Positions 10,557-20,905 of a DNA stretch of 64,000 nt are shown piece by piece. How positions within the stretch are numbered: the first letter of the stretch is position 1; each line of letters starts with the position of its first letter. The notes beneath the pieces were generated by a model. The model saw only the letters and a list, made by a program, of their open reading frames with translations. It made no database searches and had not been told where the DNA came from. The stretch spans positions 930,001-994,000 of the forward strand of contig NZ_CP014209.1 of NCBI RefSeq assembly GCF_001636295.1, given 5' to 3'. The position numbers and the translations under genes are program-made. Origin of the DNA: Isoptericola dokdonensis DS-3. GTDB taxonomy: Bacteria; Actinomycetota; Actinomycetes; Actinomycetales; Cellulomonadaceae.

Positions 10557-12238
10557 GCGCCGACGCCCTGGCGGACCAGCGCCGCGGCGACGAGGCCCTT
10601 GAACAGCGGGTGCGAGCCCGTGGGGCGCGACATGAACTCCGGGTGCGCCTGGGTGCTCACGTAGTACGGGTGGACGTCGGACGGCAGCTCGACGAACTCC
10701 ACCAGGTTGCCGTCCGGCGACGTGCCGGAGATGCGCAGGCCGGCCTCCTCGAGGCGGTCGCGGTACTGGTTGTTCACCTCGTAGCGGTGCCGGTGCCGCT
10801 CGGAGACCTCGGTGGCGCCGTACGTCTTCGCGACGACCGAGTCGTCGGCGAGGCTCGCGGTGTACGCGCCGAGGCGCATGGTGCCGCCCAGGTCGCCGTC
10901 GCCGCCCACGATCGCGAGCTGCTCCGCCATCGTCGCGATGACGGGGTTGGCCGAGTCGGCGTCGAACTCCGTGGACGACGCGTCCGCGAGGCCCAGCACG
11001 TTGCGGGCGTACTCGATGACCATCGACTGCAGGCCCAGGCAGATGCCGAGCGTCGGCACGAGGTTCTCGCGCGCCCACCGCAGGGCGCCGACCTTGCCGT
11101 CGATGCCGCGCACGCCGAACCCGCCCGGCACGAGGATCGCGTCGACCCCGGACAGCGCCTCCTGGGCGCCCTCGGGGGTCTGGCAGTCGTCGGCGGCGAT
11201 CCAGCGGATCGCGACGCGCGTGTCGTTGTCGAACCCGCCCGCGCGCAGGGCCTCGGTCACCGACAGGTAGGCGTCGGGCAGGTCGATGTACTTGCCGACC
11301 AGCGCGATCTCGACGTTGTGCTCCGGCTCGTGCACGCGCTCGAGCAGGCGGTTCCAGCCACCCCACTCGACGTCGTGGAACGGCAGGTCCAGGCGACGCA
11401 CCACGTACGCGTCGAGGCCCTCGGAGTGCAGCACCCGCGGGATGTCGTAGATGCTCGGCGCGTCGGCGGCGTTCACGACGGCCTCGTTGTCGACGTCGCA
11501 CATGAGCGCGATCTTGCGCTTGATGCCCTCCGGCACCACGCGGTCGGAGCGGAGCACGATCGCGTCCGGCTGGATGCCGATGGAGCGCAGCGCGGCGACG
11601 GAGTGCTGCGTCGGCTTGGTCTTCAGCTCGCCCGACGGACCGATGTACGGCACGAGCGAGACGTGCAGGAAGAAGCAGTCGTCCCGGCCGAGCTCGTGGC
11701 GCACCTGGCGGGCCGCCTCGAGGAACGGCTGCGACTCGATGTCGCCGACGGTGCCGCCGATCTCGGTGATGATCACGTCGACCTCGGGCCCGGCCTGGTC
11801 GCGCATGCGCGCCTTGATCTCGTCGGTGATGTGCGGGATGACCTGCACGGTGTCGCCGAGGTACTCGCCGCGGCGCTCCTTGGCGATGACGCGGGAGTAG
11901 ACCTGGCCGGTGGTGACGTTCGACGACGCGGGCAGCTCGACGTCGAGGAACCGCTCGTAGTGGCCGATGTCCAGGTCCGTCTCGGCGCCGTCGGCGGTGA
12001 CGAACACCTCGCCGTGCTGGAACGGGTTCATCGTGCCCGGGTCCACGTTGAGGTACGGGTCGAGCTTCTGCATCGTGACGCGCAGGCCGCGGGAGCGGAG
12101 CAGGCGGCCGAGGGACGACGCCGTCAGGCCCTTGCCGAGCGAGGAGGCCACACCGCCCGTCACGAAGATGTGGCGCGTCTGGTGCGTGGCACCGGCGCGG
12201 TGGGAACGGGACGAGGTTCGGTTCTGGGTGTCAGCCAC
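10553..12238 (-). CDS. pyrG: CTP synthase
   Basis: 561-residue glutamine-dependent enzyme converting UTP to CTP. The N-terminal amidoligase domain begins with [17 protein letters not shown] (P-loop around residues 28-37), and the C-terminal class I glutamine amidotransferase carries the nucleophile in GICLGLQ and the His-Glu pair in AHPEF. I chose the GTG at 12236-12238; a TAGCAT -10 hexamer (12247-12252) ends 8 nt before it and GGAG lies between. About 22 residues precede the conserved core, as is common in Actinobacteria. Confidence 0.96.
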   Translation of the reverse strand: MADTQNRTSSRSHRAGATHQTRHIFVTGGVASSLGKGLTASSLGRLLRSRGLRVTMQKLDPYLNVDPGTMNPFQHGEVFVTADGAETDLDIGHYERFLDVELPASSNVTTGQVYSRVIAKERRGEYLGDTVQVIPHITDEIKARMRDQAGPEVDVIITEIGGTVGDIESQPFLEAARQVRHELGRDDCFFLHVSLVPYIGPSGELKTKPTQHSVAALRSIGIQPDAIVLRSDRVVPEGIKRKIALMCDVDNEAVVNAADAPSIYDIPRVLHSEGLDAYVVRRLDLPFHDVEWGGWNRLLERVHEPEHNVEIALVGKYIDLPDAYLSVTEALRAGGFDNDTRVAIRWIAADDCQTPEGAQEALSGVDAILVPGGFGVRGIDGKVGALRWARENLVPTLGICLGLQSMVIEYARNVLGLADASSTEFDADSANPVIATMAEQLAIVGGDGDLGGTMRLGAYTASLADDSVVAKTYGATEVSERHRHRYEVNNQYRDRLEEAGLRISGTSPDGNLVEFVELPSDVHPYYVSTQAHPEFMSRPTGSHPLFKGLVAAALVRQGVGA

Positions 12239-12246
12239 GGAACTCC

Positions 12247-12272
12247 ATGCTATCCGAGGTCTCCCCCCTCGG
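12247..12272 (-). promoter_or_regulatory. pyrG promoter with a dyad
   Basis: Minus-strand -10 TAGCAT (12247-12252) lies 8 nt from the pyrG GTG. Just upstream is a 6-bp inverted repeat, CCGAGG-N7-CCTCGG (12254-12272), covering the spacer between -10 and -35. It could be an operator or simply part of the murJ 3' region. No convincing -35 is visible. Confidence 0.4.
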
Positions 12273-12356
12273 CGTGCCGGAACCGCCCTCCGGCGCCGTG
12301 CCGTGGGGCACACGGCGCGCACGGCGGCCCCGCGCCGCAGCGCGCCGGTCCCGCGG

Positions 12357-14045
12357 TCAGCGGCGCAGCATCCGACGGCCCGTCGACGCCAACCGGGAGC
12401 GCACGTCCCGGTCCGTCGCACCGGCGACGAGCAGCACCACCACGACGGCGACGAGTCCCGCGAGCAGCCCGAGCCCGACGTCGACGGCCGCCGCGGCGGG
12501 GTCGAACGGTGTGCTCACCGGGTTGCCGCCGGCCGGTCCAGCGGCGACCGTGCGGTCCGTCACCGGCACCGCCCAGCGCCCGAGGACGGCACCGACCCCG
12601 CCGGCGACCACGACGACGGCGAGCGTCCGCCAGACCCGGTCGAGCGCGCCGCGCCCCAGACGGGACCGGACCGCGGCCAGGAGCCCGACGCCGGCGACCA
12701 CCATGCCGACGGTGGTGGCTCCGCCGAGCCAGGCCAGCACGTCCTCCTGCGTGCTGCCGGTCGCGGGGTCCGCCCCGGCGAACATCGGGACGGCGAGCCA
12801 CGCACCGAGCGCGGCAACGCCCCAGCCGAGCACCGTCGCGACGACGGCGGGCCGACCGCCGTCCACGGCGTACAGCACGCGGGAGAGCTGCAGGATGAGG
12901 GCATAGCCGACCAGCCCGGGGGCCATCCACGTGAGCGTCCCGGCCAGCCCGTCCGCATCGCCGTGCTCGATGACGAGGTCGAAGACGTTCTCGACGAGCG
13001 GGGCGGCGGCCACCAGGGCGGCCGCACCCGCGGCCGAGACCACGACGAGGACCCGCGTCGTAGAGGACACCAGGCGGCCCAGGTCGTCGTGGAGCCGCTG
13101 CGCGGCGAGCTCGGAGAACCGCGGGAACGCGCTCGTCGCGATGGGGAACGCGAGCACGGCGTAGGGCAGGAAGTACACCTGCTGGGCGTAGAGGAAGATC
13201 GTCCAGGCCCCGGGGCCGCCCGCCTCGTTGGCGGCGGTCATGGTGGCGAGCAGGGCGAGCTGCTGGGCGACCAGCGCCCCCAGCCCGGCCGAGGCCAGCC
13301 GCGCCGCGCGCCGTCCCTCGCCGTCGGGGAACCGGAGCGTCGGGCGCAGCCGCAGCCCGGTGCGCAGCACCGGGACGACCAGCGGCAGCGCCAGGAACGC
13401 CACGCCCGCCGTCGTGCCCCAGGCCAGCCAGCCCAGGGCCTGCGACGTCAGCTCGGCGACATCCTGCTGGTTGCCGTCGGCGAGCGCACCGAACCGGGCG
13501 TAGACGCCGATGACGACGAGGCTGGACACCAGCGGGGCGAACGCCGGCCAGAAGAACCGGTTGTGCGCCTGGAGCATCCCGCCGAGCACGACCGCCAGCC
13601 CGTACAGCGGGACCTGCACGGCGAACACCCGCAGGAAGTCCGCGGCGACCGCGGTGTCGACGGGGTCGGAGAGCCGGAGCAGGCCGGCGATCGGGTCCGC
13701 GAGCAGCGCCATGACACCGGCGAGCGGCACGAGCACGACCAGCGTCCAGCCGAGCAGCGCCGACGCCGTGCGCGACGCCTTCTCGCGGTCGCCGCGCACC
13801 AGGTAGCCGGACAGCAGCGGCACGACGGCCCCGGCCAGCGCACCGCCCGCGGCGACCTCGAACAGGACGTTCGGCAGCAGGTTCGCGGCGTTGAACGGCG
13901 CGTCCACACCACCGGTGCCGAGGTACTTCGCCTGGGCGAGCCATCGCCCGAACCCGACGACCCGGCTGGCGAGCGTGACGACGGTGATGAGGGCCGCCGC
14001 CCCGGCGAGCGTCGTGGCGGCGCGGCGCCCGCCGGTCCCGCTCAC
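12357..14045 (-). CDS. murJ: Lipid II flippase MurJ (MviN family)
   Basis: 562-residue polytopic protein of the MOP/MVF superfamily with about 14 hydrophobic segments; it moves lipid II across the membrane for peptidoglycan synthesis. Family features include [18 protein letters not shown] near the N-terminus, [14 protein letters not shown], and the central [23 protein letters not shown]. It lacks the cytoplasmic pseudokinase extension of mycobacterial MviN. The GTG start at 14043-14045 overlaps the upstream gene's stop (GTGA), placing it in one unit with the MraY-like gene, steB and steA. Confidence 0.92.
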   Translation of the reverse strand: MSGTGGRRAATTLAGAAALITVVTLASRVVGFGRWLAQAKYLGTGGVDAPFNAANLLPNVLFEVAAGGALAGAVVPLLSGYLVRGDREKASRTASALLGWTLVVLVPLAGVMALLADPIAGLLRLSDPVDTAVAADFLRVFAVQVPLYGLAVVLGGMLQAHNRFFWPAFAPLVSSLVVIGVYARFGALADGNQQDVAELTSQALGWLAWGTTAGVAFLALPLVVPVLRTGLRLRPTLRFPDGEGRRAARLASAGLGALVAQQLALLATMTAANEAGGPGAWTIFLYAQQVYFLPYAVLAFPIATSAFPRFSELAAQRLHDDLGRLVSSTTRVLVVVSAAGAAALVAAAPLVENVFDLVIEHGDADGLAGTLTWMAPGLVGYALILQLSRVLYAVDGGRPAVVATVLGWGVAALGAWLAVPMFAGADPATGSTQEDVLAWLGGATTVGMVVAGVGLLAAVRSRLGRGALDRVWRTLAVVVVAGGVGAVLGRWAVPVTDRTVAAGPAGGNPVSTPFDPAAAAVDVGLGLLAGLVAVVVVLLVAGATDRDVRSRLASTGRRMLRR

Positions 14046-14944
14046 CCGGTCGGGCCCGCGCCCGGCGTCGGGTCCGGCTCCACGGCCGGCGCGACGGGTG
14101 TCGCCGGCTCGGCGGGCCGGCGACCGATCGCGTCGATCCTGCGCAGCCATCCCGTGCGCTCGACGACGGCGGAGAAGCTCACCTTCTCCGAGGCGAGCGT
14201 GAGGGCGACGACGCCGCCGAGAGCCACGACCCGGGCGGCGCGGGGAGCACCGAGCGCCCACCGGGCGCCGACCCACGCACCCAGGGCGTTGGCGCCGCCG
14301 TCGCCGAGCATGTCCCGCTCCCCCAGGTCGGCCGGGGCGGCGACCGCCGCCGTGCCGAGCAGCGCGCCGGTCCCCGCCGCTCCGGGCGCCGCGACGACCG
14401 GCAGGGAGAGCAGCGCCGACGCCTTGAGGGCGCGCCCCGGACGCAGGTCGAGCAGGTTGACGAGGTTCGCCGTCCCGGCCACGAGCGCGCCGTTGACGAC
14501 GACGTCCGTCACGTGCCCGGCGACGCTCCCCCGCCGCGGCGTGCCGACGGCCGCGGCGAGCAGCGCGGAGGCCCCGATACCGAGGACTTTCAGCCCGCCC
14601 GTGGTCAGGCGGCCCTGAGCCAGTGCACCGAGGTGACCGCGCAGCCCCTTCGTCCGGGTGGTCGTGTCCTCCGCGAGGTCGTCCACCACGCCGAACGCGC
14701 CCGCCGCCGACGTGGCGAGGGCGGTGGCAGCCCGCGCCCTACCGGCGCCCGGCCCGACCAGCGTGCCGGCGACCAGGCCCGCGGCCACCGCAGGTCCCTC
14801 GAGCATCGAGACGGGCTCCCCACGATGGTTCGTGCGGGTCCACCGCTCCACGCCGCCGGGCACCGAGCCGGCGAGCCCGCGCCGGACGACAGCCGTCGTG
14901 GCGGCGCCGACCACGGCCGCGAGGCCCGTGCGCAGCACGCCCAT
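14042..14944 (-). CDS. MraY/WecA-like membrane glycosyltransferase-family protein
   Basis: 300-residue hydrophobic protein with remnants of polyprenyl-phosphate phosphosugar transferase motifs: FGVVDDLAED followed by KGLRGHLGALAQG, and NLVNLLDLRPGRALKA, which resemble the Mg-binding DD loop and the NxxNxxDGxxG loop of MraY. About eight hydrophobic segments are present, fewer and shorter than in MraY (usually about 350 residues). Whether it is an active transferase is unclear. It sits between steB and murJ with 1-4 bp overlaps (TGATG, GTGA), so a role in envelope precursor handling is likely. Start ATG 14942-14944. Confidence 0.75.
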   Translation of the reverse strand: MGVLRTGLAAVVGAATTAVVRRGLAGSVPGGVERWTRTNHRGEPVSMLEGPAVAAGLVAGTLVGPGAGRARAATALATSAAGAFGVVDDLAEDTTTRTKGLRGHLGALAQGRLTTGGLKVLGIGASALLAAAVGTPRRGSVAGHVTDVVVNGALVAGTANLVNLLDLRPGRALKASALLSLPVVAAPGAAGTGALLGTAAVAAPADLGERDMLGDGGANALGAWVGARWALGAPRAARVVALGGVVALTLASEKVSFSAVVERTGWLRRIDAIGRRPAEPATPVAPAVEPDPTPGAGPTG

Positions 14945-15945
14945 CAGGAGCCCTCGCCGTCGGTGCCGTCCGTCCCGGTCGCGGCCCGGTCGGCGAGGTC
15001 CACGGCCGGGGGCACGACGACCGCGTCGTCCTCGAACCCGTACTGCCCGACCTCGCCCACGTACTGCGCGGCCAGCGCCAGCGGGACGTTGAGCCGCATG
15101 ACCTCCTGCTCCAGGCCGCTGACGGTGCTCAGCACCCCCGTCGCGGCCTCGTCGGAGCGCAGGGCCGAGACCAGGTCGCCCTCGGCCACCGTCGGGCCCG
15201 CCACCACGACGGTGCCCGCCGCCGCCTGCATCGCGAGCACCGCGCCGACCTCGTCGACGTCCTCCGGGACCTCCGACGACTCCGTCGACTCGACGCCCTC
15301 CTCCTCGATGCCGGCCGACAGCAGCAGCACGGCCTCCGCGGGCGCCGACGGCGCGAACCGCGAGTCGACCAGACCCACCTGCGACAGCAGCTGGTAGAGC
15401 TCGACGGCCCGGGTGCTGCGGCTCTCCGACCCCTCGCCGTCCGCCTCGGTCAGCGCCACGCCCAGGACCGTGCCGAGCACCTGCGCGGTCGTCGCGTCGT
15501 CCTCGACCATGCCGTCGAGCTGGCCGCGCTGACCGTCGGCCACGGTGCCGCGCAGCACCGCGTCCCCGGCCGACGTCCACGCCTCCGTCATCGACGACTG
15601 CGCCACGACCCGGGCACCGGCGGCCTCGAGCTGGGACACGACCTCCGCCTCGCGGGTCCCCGACACCTTGCCGACGTCCACGACCGCGACGCGCACGTCC
15701 TGCAACGAGCCCTCGACGAGCTCGGCGCCCGCGGCGAGCGCGTACGCGCTCTGCTCGTCGAGGGTGACCTGCGCCTCCGTCAGGGAGTCGCGCAGGGCGG
15801 TGCGCTCGACCCGCAGCGCCTCCACCTGGTCGGTGAGCTGGTCGCCGATGGCGTTCTGCAGAGGGCCGGCGCCCAGGATGATGCCGACCGCGAGCGCCAG
15901 GAAGACGGAGATCAGCGAGACGAGGTGGTACCGGAAGTCGATCAC
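14944..15945 (-). CDS. steB: SteB/MctB-family membrane-anchored envelope protein
   Basis: 333-residue protein with a single N-terminal membrane helix (HLVSLISVFLALAVGIILG) followed by a coiled coil (residues about 32-65) and a large extracytoplasmic domain. The family has two published interpretations: mycobacterial Rv1698 as the copper-related channel MctB, and corynebacterial SteB as a partner of SteA in daughter-cell separation. The single helix plus coiled coil and its neighbour steA favour the second. It overlaps the next gene by 1 bp and follows steA by 41 bp. Confidence 0.82.
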   Translation of the reverse strand: MIDFRYHLVSLISVFLALAVGIILGAGPLQNAIGDQLTDQVEALRVERTALRDSLTEAQVTLDEQSAYALAAGAELVEGSLQDVRVAVVDVGKVSGTREAEVVSQLEAAGARVVAQSSMTEAWTSAGDAVLRGTVADGQRGQLDGMVEDDATTAQVLGTVLGVALTEADGEGSESRSTRAVELYQLLSQVGLVDSRFAPSAPAEAVLLLSAGIEEEGVESTESSEVPEDVDEVGAVLAMQAAAGTVVVAGPTVAEGDLVSALRSDEAATGVLSTVSGLEQEVMRLNVPLALAAQYVGEVGQYGFEDDAVVVPPAVDLADRAATGTDGTDGEGS

Positions 15946-15986
15946 GGCGTGCGGGTGCTCCTTGGTTCGGGTGAGGGTCGTCGGGG

Positions 15987-17186
15987 TCAGCCGCCGAAGA
16001 GACTACCCACCCACGAGACGATGTCGTCGATCTGCGCCCCGACGAGACCGAAGGCGGTCTGGCCTGCGGAGGTGGACCACAGCGCGGCGATGACCGCCGC
16101 GACGCCCGCGGCGGACAGGAGCGTCAGCTGCAGGTTCGAGATCCGCGTCCGGTAGAGACGCGAGACACCCTTGGCGTCGACGAGCTTGCCGCCCACGCGC
16201 AGTCGGGTGAGGAACGTGCTGGCCATCCCGGCACGGCCCTTGTCGAGGAACTCGACCAGGGTGGCGTGCGTGCCGACGGCGACGATCAGCTCGGCGCCCT
16301 TGTCGTCGGCGAGCAGCATGGCGATGTCCTCGCTGGTACCCGTGGCGGGGAACACGACGGGCTCGACGCCGAGCGAGCGGACCCGCTCCAGGCCGGGGGC
16401 GTTGCCGTCGCGGTAGGCGTGGACGACGATCTCCGCACCGCAGGCGAGCGCCTTGTCGGTGACGGAGTCCATGTCGCCGACGATCATGTCAGGGCGCAGG
16501 CCGGCGTCGAGGATCGCGTCCGCGCCGCCGTCGACGCCGACCAGCACGGGCCGGTTCTCCGCGATGTACGACCGCAGCATCGCGAGGTCCTCGCGGTAGT
16601 GGTAGCCGCGCACCACGATGAGCACGTGACGCCCCTCGAAGCCCGTGCGGACGTCGGGCACACCGACGCCGTCCAGGAGGAGGTCGCGCTCACGGCGCAG
16701 GTACGACAGCGTGTTCTCCGCGAACCGCTCGATCTCGTCCGACAGGCCGACCCGGGCGTCCGCCTGCTCCAGCGTGACCGTCTCGGGGGTCTGCCGCTTG
16801 CCGGAGGCGACGACCGCGCCGTCCACGACGACGTCGCCGCCGTCGATCACCACGCGGGTGCCGTCGGGGACGGCCATGATCTCCGGCCCGATGTCGTCGA
16901 CCAGCACGATGCCGGCCTGCACGAGGATGTCCGGGCCGGCGTTCGGGTAGCGGCCCGTGGTGGACCGGGCGGCGTTGAGCACGGCCACCGGTGCCGCGGT
17001 GACGAGAGCGTCTGCGGCGACCCGGTCGATGTCGGCGTGGTCGATCACGGCCACGTCACCGGGCTTCAGCCGCTTGGTGAGGTCCTTGGTGCGCGCGCCG
17101 ACGCGCGCCGGACCACCGGGCCCGGTGACGTCGGCGCTGGTGTCCGGGCTGCGCTCGGCCCTGCGGAGAAGAGGTCTCATCGTCAC
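15987..17186 (-). CDS. steA: SteA-type cell-separation protein with thiamine pyrophosphokinase-like fold
   Basis: 399-residue protein orthologous in sequence and position to mycobacterial Rv1697 and corynebacterial SteA. The central region (residues about 195-330: VGVDGGADAILDAGLRPDMIVGDMDSVTDKAL) carries the DGGAD and GDMDS motifs of thiamine pyrophosphokinase-like domains. A single membrane helix near residue 360 (LQLTLLSAAGVAAVIAALW) leaves a short C-terminus outside. SteA and SteB act in peptidoglycan hydrolase control in Corynebacterineae; the same role here is inferred. The start abuts the recN stop. An alternative ATG two codons downstream exists. Confidence 0.85.
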   Translation of the reverse strand: MTMRPLLRRAERSPDTSADVTGPGGPARVGARTKDLTKRLKPGDVAVIDHADIDRVAADALVTAAPVAVLNAARSTTGRYPNAGPDILVQAGIVLVDDIGPEIMAVPDGTRVVIDGGDVVVDGAVVASGKRQTPETVTLEQADARVGLSDEIERFAENTLSYLRRERDLLLDGVGVPDVRTGFEGRHVLIVVRGYHYREDLAMLRSYIAENRPVLVGVDGGADAILDAGLRPDMIVGDMDSVTDKALACGAEIVVHAYRDGNAPGLERVRSLGVEPVVFPATGTSEDIAMLLADDKGAELIVAVGTHATLVEFLDKGRAGMASTFLTRLRVGGKLVDAKGVSRLYRTRISNLQLTLLSAAGVAAVIAALWSTSAGQTAFGLVGAQIDDIVSWVGSLFGG

Positions 17187-18890
17187 CTATCGTCCCACGG
17201 CCGAGGACTCGAGAAGCTCGAGGGCGTGCCGCCGCGCGGACTCCGACTCCTCCTGGCCGGACAGCATCCGGGCCAGCTCGCGCACCCGGTCGTCGTCGGT
17301 CACGGGCCGGACGCCGGTCACGGTCGTGTCGTCGTCCGACGCGGTGGACTTCGTCACCACGAGGTGGGTGTCGGCGAACGCCGCGACCTGCGCCAGGTGC
17401 GTGACGACCACCACCTGCGTGGTGCGCGCCAGGACGGCGAGGCGGCGGCCCACCTCGACGGCGGCGCGCCCCCCGACCCCGGCGTCGACCTCGTCGAAGA
17501 CGAACGTGGGCAGCACCGTGTCCCCGGCCGCGGTGGCGAGCGCCACCTCGACGGCGAGCATCACGCGGGACAGCTCGCCGCCCGAGGCACCCTTGCCCAG
17601 CGGGCGGGGCGGGGCGCCGGGGTGCGGCACCAGCAGGAACGTCACCTGGTCGGCGCCCGACGGGCCCGCGTCCGTCGCGGTGACCTCGACCTCGAGGCGC
17701 GCCCCGGACATCGCCAGGCCCGCGAGCTCCGCGGTGACGGACGCGGCGAGCCTGCCGGCGGCCTCCTGCCGGGTGGCGGTGATGCGCTCCGCGAGCGCCG
17801 CCAGCTCCGTGTCCAGCTCCTCGACGCGCTCCTGCATGCCCCGCACGCGGTCGCCGCCGTCGTCGAGGTCGAGCAGGCGCAGCCCCGCGTCGGACGACCA
17901 CTGCAGGACGTCGTCGACCGTCGTGCCGTAGCTGCGGGTCAGCGAGCCGAGCGCGGCGAGGCGCGTGTGCGCGGTCTCCAGCGCGGCAGGGTCGGCCTGC
18001 AGGTCCGCGACGTAGGACGACAGCTCGGTCGCGACGTCCGCCAGCAGGTAGCCGGCCTCCGCGAGCCGCGTCGCCTGGTCGGCGAGGGCCGGGTCGTCGG
18101 CGGCCGCGGCCTCGAGGGCGCGGCGGGCGCGCTCCACCGCGTGCACGGCGGACCCCTCGGTCTCGACGTCGTCGCCGACGACGGCGTCGTGGGCCTCCTG
18201 GGCGCCCTGCCGCAGCGCCTCGGCGTTGCCCAGGCGCGCCACCAGGGCGGTCAGCTGGACGTCCTCCCCGGGCTGCGGGTCGACCCGCTCGATCTCCGCC
18301 AGCCCGAGGCGCAGCAGCTCCGCCTCCCGCGCGCGCTCGGCCGCCCGCGCCGTGAGGTCGTCGATCTCGTGCTGCAGGCCCGTCCGCTCGGTCCAGGCCG
18401 TCCGGTACGCCTCCAGCGTCGCCGCGTGGTCGCTGCCGGCGAACCGGTCCAGCGCCTCGCGCTGCTTGCCCGGGGTGCGCAGCCGGAGCTGGTCCGCCTG
18501 CCCGTGCACCGTGACGAGCTCGTCCGCGATCTCGGCGAGCACGCCCTGCGGCACGCCCCGGCCCCCGAGGTGCGCCCGCGACCGGCCTGCGGCCACCGTG
18601 CGCACGACGACGACCGTGCCGTCGTCGTCCGTCGCACCGCCCGCCTCGTCGACGCGACCCGCGACCTGCGGGTGCCGGCTCAGGTCGAGCCGTCCCTCGA
18701 CGACGGCGCGGTCGGCGCCCGGGCGCACGGTGCCGGGGTCCGCCTTGCCGCCCATGAGCAGCCCGAGGCCGGTGAGCACCATGGTCTTGCCGGCACCGGT
18801 CTCGCCGGTGATGACGGTCAGTCCCGCGGACAGCGGCACCCGGGCGGCGCGGATGACCCCCAGGTCCTCGATGGCGATCTCCTCGAGCAC
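17187..18890 (-). CDS. recN: DNA repair protein RecN
   Basis: 567-residue SMC-like ATPase of double-strand-break repair. Walker A GETGAGKTMV is at residues 29-38, the ABC signature GKGASGGELSRVMLAVE is near residue 435, and Walker B LPTFVFDEVDAGVGG near 465; long helical arms lie between. The start ATG is 1 bp downstream of the nadK stop, so the gene is probably translated with nadK and tlyA. Length is standard. Confidence 0.95.
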   Translation of the reverse strand: MLEEIAIEDLGVIRAARVPLSAGLTVITGETGAGKTMVLTGLGLLMGGKADPGTVRPGADRAVVEGRLDLSRHPQVAGRVDEAGGATDDDGTVVVVRTVAAGRSRAHLGGRGVPQGVLAEIADELVTVHGQADQLRLRTPGKQREALDRFAGSDHAATLEAYRTAWTERTGLQHEIDDLTARAAERAREAELLRLGLAEIERVDPQPGEDVQLTALVARLGNAEALRQGAQEAHDAVVGDDVETEGSAVHAVERARRALEAAAADDPALADQATRLAEAGYLLADVATELSSYVADLQADPAALETAHTRLAALGSLTRSYGTTVDDVLQWSSDAGLRLLDLDDGGDRVRGMQERVEELDTELAALAERITATRQEAAGRLAASVTAELAGLAMSGARLEVEVTATDAGPSGADQVTFLLVPHPGAPPRPLGKGASGGELSRVMLAVEVALATAAGDTVLPTFVFDEVDAGVGGRAAVEVGRRLAVLARTTQVVVVTHLAQVAAFADTHLVVTKSTASDDDTTVTGVRPVTDDDRVRELARMLSGQEESESARRHALELLESSAVGR

Positions 18891-18891
18891 G

Positions 18892-19833
18892 TCACCACTC
18901 CTCTCGACGGTGCTGGGCGTCGGCGTCCCGTCGCGCGGCCGCCTCGTCCGCGGCCTCCCGCCAGCCGATCACCGGCAGGGAGAACTTGGACACCAACCGG
19001 TCCGTGAACGGCGCGTGGGTGAGTCGGGCGAACCGCAGCGGCTCCGCGCCACGGCGCACCTGGATGAGCGACCCCGCGGGCAGGTCGATGCTCCGGCGTC
19101 CGTCGCACGTCAGCACGCCGGGCACCGGGCTGCGGTCCAGCACCTGCACGGCGAGCTCCGACGTCGGCCCGATGACCAGCGGGCGCGCGAACAGGGCGTG
19201 CGCGGCGAGCGGGACCACCAGGACGGCGTCGACGTCCGGCCACATCACCGGGCCGCCCGCGGAGAACGCGTGCGCCGTCGAGCCCGTCGCCGTGGAGATC
19301 ACGACGCCGTCGCAGCCGAACGAGCTCAACGGACGTCCGTCGACGGCGATCCCCACCTCGAGCATCCGCTCGCGGCTCGCCTTCTCCACGGTGGCCTCGT
19401 TGAGCGCCCACCCGGTCTCCGGCTCGTCCCGGTCGGGTCGGTGCACGAGCACGTCGACGACGTGCCGCTCCTCGACGACGTAGTCCCGGTCGGCGACGCG
19501 ACGCACCGCGTCGTGCAGGTTGTCCCGCTCGGACTCCGCGAGAAATCCGACGTGCCCGAGGTTGACGCCGAGCAGCGGCACGTCCGTGCCGTGCGTCAGC
19601 TCCGCGGCACGCAGGATCGTGCCGTCGCCGCCGAGCACCATGACGACCTCGGACTCCGTGACGCCCTCACGCGTGCGTGCCTCCATCGCGGGATCGCCGA
19701 ACGACGCCGCGAGGTCGTCGTCGTGGAGCGTCACCTCGAACCCGGCGGACCTCAGCTCCGCGACCGCCTCGGCCGTCGCCGCGACCGCCTGCGGTCGTCC
19801 GCCGTGCGTCACGATGAGGACGCGTCGACTCAT
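18892..19833 (-). CDS. nadK: NAD kinase
   Basis: 313-residue enzyme that phosphorylates NAD to NADP. The diagnostic GGDGT is at residues 68-72 and NLGHVGFLAE follows at about 90; a substrate-binding STATGSTAHAFSAGGP stretch is also present. It overlaps the tlyA stop by 4 bp (ATGA). The tlyA-nadK-recN order is conserved in Actinobacteria and Firmicutes. Confidence 0.96.
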   Translation of the reverse strand: MSRRVLIVTHGGRPQAVAATAEAVAELRSAGFEVTLHDDDLAASFGDPAMEARTREGVTESEVVMVLGGDGTILRAAELTHGTDVPLLGVNLGHVGFLAESERDNLHDAVRRVADRDYVVEERHVVDVLVHRPDRDEPETGWALNEATVEKASRERMLEVGIAVDGRPLSSFGCDGVVISTATGSTAHAFSAGGPVMWPDVDAVLVVPLAAHALFARPLVIGPTSELAVQVLDRSPVPGVLTCDGRRSIDLPAGSLIQVRRGAEPLRFARLTHAPFTDRLVSKFSLPVIGWREAADEAAARRDADAQHRREEW

Positions 19834-20717
19834 CGAGCACCACCTTCCCGGGCCGTAGCCACCTCCAGGACAGGGGGCACGCCGCCCGGCTGCCAGGCGA
19901 CCGCCGTGACGGCAGCCTCCCGCAGCACGGGGTCGTCGACCGGCACCGCACCCTCGTCCCGCACGAACCAGCAGAAGAACTCACGGTTGCCCGACGGGCC
20001 CGGCAGCGCGCTCGGCACCACGGCCAGCGGCCGCAGACCGTGCTCGGCGCCCGCGGCGGCCACCGCCACGACCGACCCCGCCTGCTGTGCCGGGTCGCGC
20101 ACCACCCCGCCCGCGCCCAACCGCTCCCGGCCCACCTCGAACTGCGGCTTGACCAGCAGCAGGACGTCGGTGCCGGGCGACACGGACCGCGCGAGCGCGG
20201 GGACGACGAGGACCAGCGAGATGAAGGAGAGGTCGCCGACGACGACGTCGGGGGCGGGGTCGAGGTCGCCCGCGGTGAGGTCGCGGACGTTGAAGCCTTC
20301 CACCACCGTCACCCGCTCGTCGTCGCGCAGCGCGGGCACCAGCTGGCCGTGGCCCACGTCCAGCGCGACCACGGACGTCGCGCCGCGTCGCAGCAGCACG
20401 TCGGTGAACCCACCCGTGGACGCCCCCAGGTCGAGGCAGCGCGCTCCCGGCACGCGGTCGGCGAGGCGTCGGCCCGTCTCGTGAGCCTCCAGTGCGTCCA
20501 GCGCGCCGGCGAGCTTGCCGCCCGCCCGGGACGCCCAGCCAGGGTCCTGCGGATCCGGTTCCACCGCCAGCAGCGCCGCCTCGGCGACCTGCACCGATGG
20601 CTTGACCAGGACGACGCCGTCGACGCTCACCCGACCTGCGGTGACGAGCTCGCCGGCCTGGCGCCGGGAACGGGCCAGGCCGCGTCGCACCAGCTCGACG
20701 TCAGCACGCTCACCCAT
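19830..20717 (-). CDS. tlyA: TlyA 16S/23S rRNA 2'-O-ribose cytidine methyltransferase
   Basis: 295-residue protein with an N-terminal S4 RNA-binding domain (residues about 8-70, including SRRQAGELVTAGRVSVDGVV) and a FtsJ/RrmJ-like SAM methyltransferase domain with CLDLGASTGGFTDVLLRRGA as the SAM loop. In mycobacteria TlyA modifies both subunits and its loss gives capreomycin resistance. It overlaps the small upstream gene by 1 bp (TGATG). The protein is slightly longer than the mycobacterial homolog. Confidence 0.94.
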   Translation of the reverse strand: MGERADVELVRRGLARSRRQAGELVTAGRVSVDGVVLVKPSVQVAEAALLAVEPDPQDPGWASRAGGKLAGALDALEAHETGRRLADRVPGARCLDLGASTGGFTDVLLRRGATSVVALDVGHGQLVPALRDDERVTVVEGFNVRDLTAGDLDPAPDVVVGDLSFISLVLVVPALARSVSPGTDVLLLVKPQFEVGRERLGAGGVVRDPAQQAGSVVAVAAAGAEHGLRPLAVVPSALPGPSGNREFFCWFVRDEGAVPVDDPVLREAAVTAVAWQPGGVPPVLEVATAREGGAR

Positions 20718-20905
20718 CAGCCCTCCGTCCCCGGCGCGGCGTCGTCCGTCCCGGGGTCGTCGATCCGGGCGCGCAGGGCGCGCTCCACCTCCTCGAACCG
20801 CGCGACGTGCTCCGCCGTCGGGACGGCGTCCAGGTCGTGCAGCATCGCGAGCGGCCCCGCGGTGTCGGGAGTGCGCTGGGGTGCCTCGTCGGCGTCCTGG
20901 GACAT
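20717..20905 (-). CDS. Small conserved hypothetical protein upstream of tlyA
   Basis: 62-residue acidic, soluble protein (MSQDADEAPQRTPD, then a helical stretch AEHVARFEEVERALRARIDD). I do not recognise a domain. A strong ribosome site (AGGAGAGG) sits immediately before the ATG at 20903-20905, and its stop overlaps the tlyA start, so it is a real gene. A gene of this size occupies the same place in mycobacteria (Rv1693). Confidence 0.8.
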   Translation of the reverse strand: MSQDADEAPQRTPDTAGPLAMLHDLDAVPTAEHVARFEEVERALRARIDDPGTDDAAPGTEG

